A stretch of 64,000 nucleotides of DNA from an uncultured Eubacteriales bacterium (GTDB taxonomy: Bacteria > Bacillota > Clostridia > Christensenellales > Aristaeellaceae). Made by a program: the position numbers and the translations under genes. The notes under the pieces are model-generated. The model saw only the letters and a list, made by a program, of their open reading frames with translations, was not told the DNA's origin and did no database searches. This document shows, piece after piece, positions 26,745 to 34,980 of the stretch. The first letter of the stretch is position 1. Each line of letters starts with the position of its first letter. The DNA lies in assembly GCA_900318145.1 (NCBI GenBank), contig ONJM01000010.1, positions 24,252-88,251 of the forward strand, read 5' to 3'.

Positions 26745-27239
26745 ATGCCGAGAGTTATCGTGGTATGCGGAAGGCTGTGCAGCGGGAAGACAACTTATGC
26801 AAAAAAACTGCGCGACGAATGCGGCGCAATGATCCTTTCAGCGGATGAGCTGATGCTGGCGCTTTTTCCGGAGGGCGCCGGGGAAAAACATGATATTTAT
26901 GTACGCAGGACGGAGGATTACCTGCTGAACCTGTCGCTGCAGATCCTGCAGGCGGGTACGGATGTGATCCTGGACTGGGGGCTCTGGACGCCGGAGCTGC
27001 GGCGTAAAATCCGGTCGTTCTACAACGACCACGGAGTGAAGCTGGAGGTGATTTACCTTCGGCTCAGCGAAGAGGAATGGCAGCGGAGAATCCGGAAAAG
27101 GAACGCCGCGGTGGAGCAGCAGATGAACCGGGCGGCATATTATGTGGACGAGGGCCTTCTGCAAAAATTCAAGGATCTTTTCCGGGAACCTTCCGCGGAG
27201 GAAGTGGACCGGATTATCGACAGCAAACCGTCAGAATAA
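26745..27239 (+). CDS. Small P-loop kinase-like ATPase (AAA_33 type)
   Basis: 164 residues. The P-loop is GRLCSGKTT (residues 9-17), followed by ILSADELML, where the Asp resembles the acceptor-binding site of small kinases, then DVILDWGLWT (Walker B-like) and a basic lid region EEEWQRRIRKRN. The fold is that of zeta-toxin/polynucleotide-kinase-like small-molecule kinases. The substrate is unknown. It follows the acyltransferase-like gene by 27 bp with GGGAGGGA before ATG, so it is probably in the same transcript. Confidence 0.75.
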   Translation: MPRVIVVCGRLCSGKTTYAKKLRDECGAMILSADELMLALFPEGAGEKHDIYVRRTEDYLLNLSLQILQAGTDVILDWGLWTPELRRKIRSFYNDHGVKLEVIYLRLSEEEWQRRIRKRNAAVEQQMNRAAYYVDEGLLQKFKDLFREPSAEEVDRIIDSKPSE

Positions 27240-27284
27240 AAAGCTTAAGGAACGCACCTCCACTACATCTTGTGGTGTGCGTAC

Positions 27285-27314
27285 AACCCGAAACGATAAC
27301 AGTTTCGGGTTTTT
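27285..27314 (+). terminator. Terminator after the kinase gene
   Basis: AACCCGAAAC (27285-27294) pairs over 10 bp with GTTTCGGGTT (27302-27311), with a 7-nt loop and a T-run to 27314. A second, weaker hairpin lies just upstream (ACGCAC 27252-27257 with GTGCGT 27277-27282, enclosing CCAC/GTGG). From 27315 to 27468 I see AT-rich sequence without a gene, then the promoter of the sugar importer. Confidence 0.85.
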
Positions 27315-27468
27315 GCGCCTGTATCGCGCAGATACAAAATTTGTACACACTTTTTTTTCAACGATTTAGAAAACAAGGATGCTGATGGCAAAAGGCTGTT
27401 AACGTTTCCAATTTTCCGCGGATATGTAGGATACGGGACAAAAAATGGCAAAATACAACATATTGTGC

Positions 27469-27497
27469 TTGCAAAAAAAATGCAAACAGAGTATACT
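27469..27497 (+). promoter_or_regulatory. Promoter of the sugar importer with an overlapping palindrome
   Basis: TTGCAA (27469-27474) and TATACT (27492-27497) are 17 nt apart. The -35 is part of a palindrome TTGCA-7 nt-TGCAA (27469-27485) that could bind a regulator. The 5' leader to the AAAGGAGG before ATG 27609 is about 105 nt. Confidence 0.65.
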
Positions 27498-27608
27498 TCA
27501 TTTCGCTATTGAGGAATTGAATCGGATTTATGAGGATGTCGATAACAGCGGGATCGCTGTTTGAGAATATTGCGGCACTGCCGCGAAAAATAAAAGGAGG
27601 AACCCCGT

Positions 27609-28973
27609 ATGAAGAAAGTCCTTTCCCTGGTCCTGGCTCTGGCTCTCGTGCTGGGCTGCGCAAGCTTCGCGACTGCTGAAAATGCCAAAATCAAACTGGT
27701 TGTTTATTCCTTCACCAACGAACTGCAGGGCATGATCGAAAAGTATTATGCTCCGAATCATCCGGAAATCGAGTTCGACTTCCAGATCTATCCGACCGAC
27801 GGCAGTGCTTACACCACCAAGGTTGATACCCTGCTGGGCAGCGATGCCACCAGCGACGAAGCTCCCGACATCTTCACCCTGGAAGCTGCGTTCGTAAAGC
27901 ACTATGTCGAAATGGACTGGACCGGCGACCTGAAGAGCATCGGCTTCACCGATGATGAACTGTCTGTTGCGTTCCCCGTCATGGCGCAGATCGGCCAGAA
28001 CTCTGCCGGCGTGCAGAAGGGCCTGTCCTGGCAGTCCACCCCCGGCGTCCTGATGTATCGTGCTTCCCTGGCTGAGAAGTACCTGGGCGTGACCTCTCCT
28101 GAAGAAATGCAGGCGAAGGTTGCTGACTGGGATACCTTCCTCGAGACCGCTGAAGAACTGAAGGAAAAGTCTGAAGGCGCCTGCAAGATGATCACCGGCT
28201 CCGGCGACATCTGGAACGCTTACGCCTATCAGCGCAGTGCCGGCTGGGTTGTCGATGGCAAACTGAACATCGATGACGAGCTGCTGGACTTCGAAGAACT
28301 GGTTAAGACCATGTATCAGGATGACCTGACCCAGAAGGCCGGTGCCTGGGGCGAGACCTGGTTCGCCGGTATGCAGGGCGTGAATGAGACGCTGTGCTAC
28401 TTCCTGCCCACCTGGGGTCTGCACTACACCCTGAAGCCCAACTGCGGACAGGGCACCAATGACAAGATGACCGAAGAAGAACTGTCCACCTACAACCTCG
28501 AGAACGGCAACGGCACCTATGGTGACTGGCGCATCACGGACGGCCCCGTGGCTTACAGCTGGGGCGGCACCTGGATGGGCATCAACGCTGCCAAGGCTGC
28601 TACCGCGGACGACGCCAAGAAGGCCGCTATGCATGACCTGATCAAGTTCTTCACCCTGGATGATGACTTCCTGACCCAGTACGCTGCGGACAGCGGAGAC
28701 TTCGTGGGCAGCGCAAAGGCTGTGGAAACCATTCTGGCCAACGGCGGCACCCCGAACCCCTTCCTGGGCGGACAGGATCACTACGCCATCTTCGCCAAGG
28801 CCGCTTCCCTGGCCAACGGCGCTCTGATGAGCCAGTATGACGACACCATCAACGACCTGTGGAGCAAGAACGTTACTGCTCCTTACGAAGCTGGCGAAGT
28901 GGATCTCGACACCGCGATCGCGAACTTCAAGGCTGCTGTGGCTGCTGCCATCAACACCATCACTGTTGAATAA
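27609..28973 (+). CDS. Sugar ABC transporter substrate-binding protein (family 1 type)
   Basis: 454 residues. It has a signal peptide (MKKVLSLVLALALVLGC); the LVLGC could act as a lipobox, although cleavage after ATA further on is also possible. The mature part has the long two-lobe layout of family 1 binding proteins for oligosaccharides, with DEAPDIFTLEAAFV, a late YSWGGTWMGI and W/Y-rich stretches fit for stacking on sugars. Codon use is richer in GCT, GAA and AAG than in the neighbours, as expected for a very abundant protein. It is followed by a strong hairpin and two permease genes. Confidence 0.88.
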   Translation: MKKVLSLVLALALVLGCASFATAENAKIKLVVYSFTNELQGMIEKYYAPNHPEIEFDFQIYPTDGSAYTTKVDTLLGSDATSDEAPDIFTLEAAFVKHYVEMDWTGDLKSIGFTDDELSVAFPVMAQIGQNSAGVQKGLSWQSTPGVLMYRASLAEKYLGVTSPEEMQAKVADWDTFLETAEELKEKSEGACKMITGSGDIWNAYAYQRSAGWVVDGKLNIDDELLDFEELVKTMYQDDLTQKAGAWGETWFAGMQGVNETLCYFLPTWGLHYTLKPNCGQGTNDKMTEEELSTYNLENGNGTYGDWRITDGPVAYSWGGTWMGINAAKAATADDAKKAAMHDLIKFFTLDDDFLTQYAADSGDFVGSAKAVETILANGGTPNPFLGGQDHYAIFAKAASLANGALMSQYDDTINDLWSKNVTAPYEAGEVDLDTAIANFKAAVAAAINTITVE

Positions 28974-29013
28974 TCAGCCCTGATCCTGAAAAAGGTTGCT
29001 AAAAAGCAGTCTT

Positions 29014-29047
29014 GCGGGGCTGTCTCCTGCGAGGGAGGCAGCCCCGC
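29014..29047 (+). terminator. Strong hairpin between binding-protein and permease genes
   Basis: A 14-bp stem, 29014-29027 with 29034-29047 (one G-U pair), with a 6-nt loop and no long T-tract after it. In ABC operons a hairpin here often stabilises the binding-protein mRNA and lowers permease expression, which is the likely role. Confidence 0.75.
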
Positions 29048-29074
29048 TTCTTGCAAGAAAGGTTTTCGCTTTTT

Positions 29075-29127
29075 CTTGCGTAAGCGCTTATAGAAGCGCA
29101 TCTCTGCTATATCAACGTTTACGCAAG
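29075..29127 (+). promoter_or_regulatory. Palindromic sites before the permease genes (CcpA/LacI-like)
   Basis: TAAGCGCTTA (29081-29090) is a perfect 10-bp palindrome that matches the core of catabolite-response (cre) and other LacI-family operators. It lies inside a larger inverted repeat, CTTGCGTAA (29075-29083) and TTACGCAAG (29119-29127). The position is 50-100 bp upstream of the first permease. The regulator is not in the window. Confidence 0.5.
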
Positions 29128-29175
29128 GGAAAGCGCCTTGCTGTTTCCTATTTAATCTTGAAAAGGGGTGGAGGT

Positions 29176-30150
29176 ATGCAGGCTCAACCGGCGGTAAAAA
29201 AGAAGGTCAAATCCGTCAGCTACAGCCACTGGGGCTATATATTTATAGCGCCGTTCTTCATTGTTTTCCTGATTTTTCAGCTGTATCCCATTTTCTTCAC
29301 GTTCCGCACTTCCCTGACGGACGCGATGGGCTGGGAAAAGATTCTGAATAACAGCATCATCGGTTTCGACAACTTCAGGCAGCTGTTCGACTCCAGCAGT
29401 CTGGTCTTTCCCAAATTCTGGGGCGCGCTTGGGAACACCATGATCATGTGGTTCTTCAACTTCGTTCCCCAGCTCGGCTTCGCGCTGATCCTGGCCAGCT
29501 GGTTCACTGACAGCCGGCTGCACCTGAGGGGGCAGGGCTTCTTCAAGACCACGATCTTCATGCCGAACATCATCACCGCCGCGACGATCGGTATGCTGTT
29601 TATGTCCCTGTTTGCGTTCCCGGTGGCCCCGGTCAACACTTTCCTGCAGACCTCCGGTCTGGTGAACATGCCGGTCAACTATTTCCGGTCTGTGGAATGG
29701 AGCCGCGGCCTGATCTCCTTCATCCAGTGGTGGATGTGGACCGGCAATACGATGATCATCATGATCGCCGGCATTTCCGGTATCAACCCCAGCCTGTTTG
29801 AAGCGGCGCTGGTGGATGGCTGTTCCAGCCGTCAGACCTTCTGGAAGATCACCCTGCCGCTGATCAAACCCATCCTGATCTATAACCTGACCACCTCCCT
29901 GGTCGGCGGCCTCACCATGTTCGATGTTCCGCACATGATGACCCAGGGCGACCCGAACGAAACGACCAACACGGTTGCGCGTTTCATTTACACCCAGGGT
30001 TTCACGGGATCCCACAACTTCAATATGGCCAGTGCGGCCTCCATTGTGCTGTTCGGTATCATTATCATTGGCTCCCTGGTGATCCGCTATGTGCTGAATG
30101 AGCATGAGCCCAAGCCCGGTAAGCTGGCGAAGAAGGGGGCGATCAAATGA
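29176..30150 (+). CDS. Sugar ABC transporter permease, MalF-like
   Basis: 324 residues with six TM helices. The first lies in GYIFIAPFFIVFLIFQLYP (about 20-38). The cytosolic coupling loop reads NPSLFEAALVDGCSSRQTFWKITLPLI in part, the EAA motif of sugar permeases (EAALVDG...F..ITLP). The start ATG 29176 is read from AAGGGG with spacing of about 7; a longer frame to 28996 would run through the hairpin. It overlaps the next permease gene by 4 bp (ATGA). Confidence 0.9.
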   Translation: MQAQPAVKKKVKSVSYSHWGYIFIAPFFIVFLIFQLYPIFFTFRTSLTDAMGWEKILNNSIIGFDNFRQLFDSSSLVFPKFWGALGNTMIMWFFNFVPQLGFALILASWFTDSRLHLRGQGFFKTTIFMPNIITAATIGMLFMSLFAFPVAPVNTFLQTSGLVNMPVNYFRSVEWSRGLISFIQWWMWTGNTMIIMIAGISGINPSLFEAALVDGCSSRQTFWKITLPLIKPILIYNLTTSLVGGLTMFDVPHMMTQGDPNETTNTVARFIYTQGFTGSHNFNMASAASIVLFGIIIIGSLVIRYVLNEHEPKPGKLAKKGAIK

Positions 30151-31667
30151 AACCCGTAAAGAAAATAGTCTTTGCCGTTCTCATTGTTATCACCCTGGTG
30201 GCTATGTTCATTCCGATTGCCGAGTTTCCGGAAAACACGGCCGGAGCTTTGAGCGACGAGATCACAAAGCAGCAGGGCAAGGTGGAGAGTGCCCAGTCCC
30301 AGCTGGACCGCTGGATCGCCGGCGGGAAAAAATCGGAAGCTGATATCCAGAAACAGCGCGACAAGGTCCAGAAGGAACAGGACAAGCTGAACGCGCTGCT
30401 TGCGGAACAGGAAGCCGCCAGTTCGCAGAGCGGTTCCGGCCTGAGCTATGCGCTCCTGCCCGGAAAGCTGCCCGCCGAGCTGGAAGTTGATATGGCGGTC
30501 GTCAACCAGTACAAGCTGTATGACGGCTGGAACATGGCTAACAATGAACGGATCAGCGAGGAATGGAGTTTCAATCCGTTCTATATCTGCATCTGGGCCG
30601 CCTTCGGCCTGCTTGCTGTGGCGCTGGTGCTTGTCATGCTTACGGGTGAAAAACCCGCCAGCAAGCTTTACACGTTCTCCAGCTTCGCACACCTGCTGGG
30701 TATCATCCTGATTATCTACAGCCTGATCCGGCTGACCGCGATCCCGGTCAAGCTTCCGTACGGCAACGCGCAGATCAGTGTATTTGTCGCGATCCTGCTG
30801 GTTGCCTGCCCGATCGTTGCCTTCGCGATGCATATCACCTCCGTACACAACAGTAAGCGGAGCATGATCTATGTGTTCTGTTCAATCCTGAGCCTGCTGG
30901 CAATCGTTCCTTTCTGGCTGATGATTGTGAACGCGACCCGTTCCAGCCAGGATATCCAGCGGAGCGTCAGCGTGATCCCCGGAAACTTCCTGGGCAGCAA
31001 CTGGCAGGTACTGACCAGCAAGAACTGGAATGTTGCCACCGGTTTCCGCAACAGTGCGATTATCGCTTTCGGATCCACAATCCTGAGCGTGTACTTCTCC
31101 GCGATGACAGCCTACGGGTTTAAAGTATACCAGTTCAAGGGCAATAAACTGCTGTACGCTGTGGTTATGGCGATCATCATGATTCCCGGACAGGTTACCG
31201 GTACCGGTTTCTTCATGTTCATGTATCAAATCGGTATGACCAACAACCTGCTGGCGCTGATCATTCCGTCCATCGCGGCGGCTTCGACCGTGTTCTTCTT
31301 CCGGCAGTATCTGGAGGCCAACTTCCAGGTGTCCCTGGTGGAAGCGGCCCGTATCGACGGCTGCGGCGAGTTCCGGATCTACAACAAGATCGTGCTGCCG
31401 ATCATGGTGCCGGCCATGGCAACCATGGGAATTATGGCGATGATCGGTTCCTGGAATAACTACCTGACGCCTTTGATGCTGCTGTCCGATGCCAGCCTTA
31501 AGACCCTGCCGATGATGGTGCAGGAGCTGCGCGGCGATATCTACCGCACAGAGTACGGTTCCATCTATCTGGGCCTGACCCTGACCGCGCTGCCGCTGAT
31601 GATCGTGTACTTTGCTTTCAGCAAGTACATCATTGCCGGTGTTGCGCTGGGCGGCGTCAAGGAATAA
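30147..31667 (+). CDS. Sugar ABC transporter permease, MalG-like, with a long N-terminal extension
   Basis: 506 residues, against about 280 for the family. The last 280 form a normal MalG-type permease with EAA motif VEAARIDGCGEFRIYNKIVLP. The first 225 are extra: one TM helix (about 7-23), an outer coiled coil (about 38-92; KQQGKVESAQSQLDRW, then KQRDKVQKEQDKLNALLAE) and three or four more TM helices (about 138-235). The extension may contact the binding protein or the substrate outside, by inference. No ATPase gene is present, so a shared MsmX-like ATPase encoded elsewhere is likely. Confidence 0.85.
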   Translation: MKPVKKIVFAVLIVITLVAMFIPIAEFPENTAGALSDEITKQQGKVESAQSQLDRWIAGGKKSEADIQKQRDKVQKEQDKLNALLAEQEAASSQSGSGLSYALLPGKLPAELEVDMAVVNQYKLYDGWNMANNERISEEWSFNPFYICIWAAFGLLAVALVLVMLTGEKPASKLYTFSSFAHLLGIILIIYSLIRLTAIPVKLPYGNAQISVFVAILLVACPIVAFAMHITSVHNSKRSMIYVFCSILSLLAIVPFWLMIVNATRSSQDIQRSVSVIPGNFLGSNWQVLTSKNWNVATGFRNSAIIAFGSTILSVYFSAMTAYGFKVYQFKGNKLLYAVVMAIIMIPGQVTGTGFFMFMYQIGMTNNLLALIIPSIAAASTVFFFRQYLEANFQVSLVEAARIDGCGEFRIYNKIVLPIMVPAMATMGIMAMIGSWNNYLTPLMLLSDASLKTLPMMVQELRGDIYRTEYGSIYLGLTLTALPLMIVYFAFSKYIIAGVALGGVKE

Positions 31668-31685
31668 GCGAAAGCCTAACGTTTG

Positions 31686-31719
31686 CAGAACCTCTGAGGA
31701 TTTCAGGGGTTCTGTTTTT
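31686..31719 (+). terminator. Terminator after the sugar permeases
   Basis: CAGAACCTCTGA (31686-31697) pairs with 31703-31714 over 12 bp (one G-U), with a 5-nt loop and TTTTT at 31715-31719. Confidence 0.9.
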
Positions 31720-31768
31720 ATGCGCTTTTCCGGTTTTCTGAAAGATCTGTATTTCCGCGGGATTACAG

Positions 31769-31797
31769 TTGGAAAAAACCGCTTCTTCATATATGAT
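31769..31797 (+). promoter_or_regulatory. Promoter of the secreted glycosidase gene
   Basis: TTGGAA (31769-31774) and TATGAT (31792-31797) are 17 nt apart. Just downstream lies ACTGT-4 nt-ACAGT (31805-31818), a short palindrome placed where a repressor could block initiation. Confidence 0.55.
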
Positions 31798-31844
31798 AAG
31801 AATAACTGTCTGTACAGTATTCAACCGATGGAGGCGAAAAACAG

Positions 31845-33635
31845 ATGATGAAGATTTGCAGAAAGCTCCTGGCGGTTCTTTGCTGCCTGGCGCTCTGTGT
31901 CCCTGCTGCAGTGTCCGGCGCTGAGAGCAGATACGCGGGTATGACCGCGGAGGAAATCACGGCGCAGCTGACACTGGAACAGAAAGCATCCCAGATGGTG
32001 CAGCCGGCCTGCTACAATATTCCTTTCGAAGAAATGGAATATGCCTGCTACGGCAGCATCCTTTCCCAGGGCGCGCACCTGAACGACGCTGAATGGCGGG
32101 ATTATACTGCTGCTTTCCAGCGCGCCGCCCTGGCCTCAGAAGCCGGTGTTCCCTATATTTACGGACAGGATGATGTGCACGGTGTGAACTACTGCGTCGG
32201 AGCGGTCTACTTTCCCCAGAATATCGGCTTGGGCGCGGCAAACGACGAGGACCTGATGTACAGGATCGGGCAGATCACCGCGGATGAAGCGAAGCTCTGC
32301 CATATGCTGTGGAATTTCGCACCGGTGGTCGCACGGTCTGTGGATCCCCGCTGGGGCCGGACATATGAGAGCTACGGCGCCGACCTGGACATTATCACCC
32401 GGCTGAGTACCGCTTATACCCGCGGCCTGGTGGAGAACGGCATTGTCGCCTGCCCGAAGCATTTCTTCGGGGACGGCAATGTTGCCTTCGGCACCGGCGA
32501 GAGCCGGGACGTGCCCCGGCTGATCGACCGCGGGGAGGCGACGCTTTCCGATCAGGAAATCGCGGAGCTCCTTTCCGTATACCAGGCGCAGATTGATGCC
32601 GGCGCCCAGACGGTGATGGCCAGCTTCTCTACCCTGAACGGTGTCAAGATGCATGAGAACAAGCAGTATATCGACCTGCTGAAAAATGAAATGGGACTGA
32701 AGGGGTTTGTTGTCAGCGACTGGGAAGCCGTAAGCCAGACTTCCCCCGTGGATTACATGAGTCAGGTTGTCGCCGTGGTGAACGCGGGCGTTGATATGCT
32801 GATGGAAGCGGACCATTTCCGGGAAGCCAGGGCCTGCATTATATCCGCTGTGAAGGCCGGCCTGATCCCGCAGGAACGGATTGACGACGCGGTCCGGCGG
32901 ATTATCCAGGTGAAAATGGACGCCGGAATCCTGGAGGATCCGATGTGTGAGGCGGTCGAAACCGTTCAGCCGGCTGTCGGCTCGGAAGTATACCGGGCTG
33001 TGGCGGAGGAAGCGGTGGAGAAGAGCCTGGTGCTGCTGAAGAACGAAGGAAACGTACTTCCGCTGAAATCCGGCACGGCAGTTTATATTACAGGACCCGC
33101 GGCGGATCATGACCAGGCGCAGTGCGGCGGCTGGACGGTGGCGTGGAACGGGAGCCCGGAAAAAAATGTACCTGGCGTTACCTCCATTCTTGAAGGCTTC
33201 CTGCAGAAAGCGGACGAGTACGGAATCCGGGTTATCACGAAAGAATCGGAGGCGGACCAGGCGGACGTTGTGCTTCTGGCGGTAGGCGAAGAGGCTTACG
33301 CGGAATGGAACGGAGACGCGGCGGATCCGGATCTTTGCGGTTCGCTCGGGCTGGCCGGAAACAGGGCAGCCATGGAAAAGGTACGGAAGCTCGGGAAGCC
33401 GGTAGTTACCTGCATCGTCGCCGGACGTCAGGTACTGATCAGCGATTACATCGATCAGTGGGACGCGGCGGTCATGTGCTACCTGCCCGGCTCCGAAGGC
33501 CAGGGCGTAGCGAATGTCCTGTGCGGGCGGAAACCATTTACCGGAAAGCTTCCGAGCCCCTGGTACAGTTCCATGGACCAGCTGGGGACAGGGGAATCCT
33601 GGCTTCCTGCCGGGTACGGCCTGACGGCGGAGTAA
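31845..33635 (+). CDS. Secreted glycoside hydrolase family 3 protein
   Basis: 596 residues with a signal peptide (hydrophobic 8-24, end VSGA). The family 3 barrel has PYIYGQDDVHGVNY, ACPKHFFGDG and nucleophile Asp292 in FVVSDWEAV. The alpha/beta domain (about 385-596) carries KSLVLLKNEGNVLPL and ends in the family tail FTGKLPSPW. It lacks the fibronectin-like domain of the other family 3 enzyme at 21046 and is exported. It lies just behind a sugar importer, so it may release sugars for that importer; this is inference. It ends 16 bp from the convergent MFS gene. Confidence 0.88.
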   Translation: MMKICRKLLAVLCCLALCVPAAVSGAESRYAGMTAEEITAQLTLEQKASQMVQPACYNIPFEEMEYACYGSILSQGAHLNDAEWRDYTAAFQRAALASEAGVPYIYGQDDVHGVNYCVGAVYFPQNIGLGAANDEDLMYRIGQITADEAKLCHMLWNFAPVVARSVDPRWGRTYESYGADLDIITRLSTAYTRGLVENGIVACPKHFFGDGNVAFGTGESRDVPRLIDRGEATLSDQEIAELLSVYQAQIDAGAQTVMASFSTLNGVKMHENKQYIDLLKNEMGLKGFVVSDWEAVSQTSPVDYMSQVVAVVNAGVDMLMEADHFREARACIISAVKAGLIPQERIDDAVRRIIQVKMDAGILEDPMCEAVETVQPAVGSEVYRAVAEEAVEKSLVLLKNEGNVLPLKSGTAVYITGPAADHDQAQCGGWTVAWNGSPEKNVPGVTSILEGFLQKADEYGIRVITKESEADQADVVLLAVGEEAYAEWNGDAADPDLCGSLGLAGNRAAMEKVRKLGKPVVTCIVAGRQVLISDYIDQWDAAVMCYLPGSEGQGVANVLCGRKPFTGKLPSPWYSSMDQLGTGESWLPAGYGLTAE

Positions 33636-33651
33636 AGCGGAACAGCGCCGG

Positions 33652-34749
33652 TTACCAGAACGAGAAGAAATACCCGGCCAGCGGGGATAAGACCATCATA
33701 ATGATGGAAAATGTAAAGCTTTCCATAGAAATGAGGGTGGCGCGCTGCCCGGACGGGAACATTGACTGCAGGCGCGTGTTGGTGCGGACCTGGAGCGCGT
33801 CGTCCGCCAGGGCGGCAATGAAACCGCCGGCGGTCATCCACAGCGCCGCCCCCGTATGCTCCAGCAGAATCCCAGACAGCACCAGGGCTGCAGAAACGGC
33901 GAAGACCGTTCTGTAGCTCTGGTTTTTAAATTTCAGGATTATTCCTGCGCCGAGGATACCGCCCAGTTCCATCGCAAAGAGTGCCGGCCCGAGCCATTTG
34001 TCCGGAAGGCCGGCAACCGTAAGTTTTGCCTGCAGGAAGAACAGCAGCAGAATATCCGCCGCGCCGATCAGCGAGTTGGTCATCATCAGCAGGAAAGCCT
34101 TCGTTTCTTTCCGCAGGAAACGCAGGCTGTCCCGGAAACAGTCCAGCAGCGCTCTGCCTGCGGAGGAAACCGCGCTCTCGGGGACGGAATCAGCCGGACG
34201 GATTTCCTTCAGGGTGGAAAGCAGCGCCAGCTGAATCAGGCTGGTGACGATCCCTGCTGCGTAAGCGGCGCGGTATCCGATAACCAGAGCGAATCCGGCG
34301 CACAGCGTTGAAATGCCGCCGCACAGGCGGTAGATGATCAGCTGGTTTGACGCATACCGGTCATAGGTTTTTTCCTGCCCGGCGGACTTGAGGGAATCAA
34401 AAGCCAGCGCGTCGCCGGAACCGGAGGCGAAGCTGTCGCAGACCGCATACAGGGCAATGGCCAGGCATACCGGCGGAAGACTGCCGGACAGGATCATGAC
34501 AGCGCTGGCGGCGATATGGATTACGGTGCCGGCCAGCAGCATTCTTTTTCGGCCATAGACATCTGCCAGCGTTCCGGATGGGATTTCCGTCAGAAGGCTG
34601 GCGATATGGTAACAGGTTTCCGCCAGCCCGATCTCCACCAGGGAGAACCCCCTGGACGCGAGAATGGCGACCCAGGCTCCGGTCAGGGAAAGGTTGGCGA
34701 GCATGGAGGAAGCGTAAAGCTTCCGGATCTGATTTTTGATTTTTTGCAT
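33652..34749 (-). CDS. Major facilitator superfamily transporter
   Basis: 365 residues with about 11-12 TM helices. The loop 2-3 motif is GTLADVYGRKRMLL, the MFS signature G-x3-D-x2-G-R-R/K. The protein resembles drug or small-solute exporters, and the substrate is unknown. AAGGAG lies before ATG 34749. An inverted repeat covers its ribosome site region (34758-34788). Confidence 0.88.
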   Translation of the reverse strand: MQKIKNQIRKLYASSMLANLSLTGAWVAILASRGFSLVEIGLAETCYHIASLLTEIPSGTLADVYGRKRMLLAGTVIHIAASAVMILSGSLPPVCLAIALYAVCDSFASGSGDALAFDSLKSAGQEKTYDRYASNQLIIYRLCGGISTLCAGFALVIGYRAAYAAGIVTSLIQLALLSTLKEIRPADSVPESAVSSAGRALLDCFRDSLRFLRKETKAFLLMMTNSLIGAADILLLFFLQAKLTVAGLPDKWLGPALFAMELGGILGAGIILKFKNQSYRTVFAVSAALVLSGILLEHTGAALWMTAGGFIAALADDALQVRTNTRLQSMFPSGQRATLISMESFTFSIIMMVLSPLAGYFFSFW

Positions 34750-34757
34750 AATAAAAA

Positions 34758-34788
34758 CTCCTTAACATCATTATAAACGGTTAAGGAG
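34758..34788. repeat. Inverted repeat in the MFS leader
   Basis: CTCCTTAAC (34758-34766) and GTTAAGGAG (34780-34788) are perfect 9-bp arms with a 13-nt AT-rich spacer. On the minus strand the second-read arm contains the AAGGAG ribosome site of the MFS gene, so RNA pairing would hide it. As DNA it could also be an operator. Confidence 0.6.
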
Positions 34789-34841
34789 AACATATGCCCG
34801 GAGAAACCGGTTTCAAGGTGACAGACGGTCATCGCCGGCTG

Positions 34842-34885
34842 AAAAAAGGCATACTTCCCCCTTACAGGGCAGCAATAACGCCTTT
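34842..34885 (-). terminator. Probable terminator after the TIM-barrel-like gene
   Basis: On the minus strand AAAGGC (34885-34880) pairs with GCCTTT (34850-34845), with further weak pairing inside and a T-run to 34842. It lies about 95 nt after the stop at 34981. Nothing else was seen in 34789-34980; a short plus-strand frame there overlaps the gene and has no support. Confidence 0.5.
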
Positions 34886-34980
34886 AAACAGCAGCACGTT
34901 GAGCATCTTCCACAGCATGAAGCCGAACCTCCTTTGCAGGGAAAGCATAATACAGGCGGCCGGAATTGTCAATGAGGAAC

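Noticed and set aside
27259-27467. NrdR-box-like palindromes, CCACTACATCTTGTGG (27260-27275) and ACAACATATTGTGC (27454-27467)
   Set aside because: NrdR sites come as closely spaced pairs before ribonucleotide reductase genes. These are about 190 bp apart, the downstream gene is a sugar-binding protein, and the first is part of a hairpin after the kinase gene.
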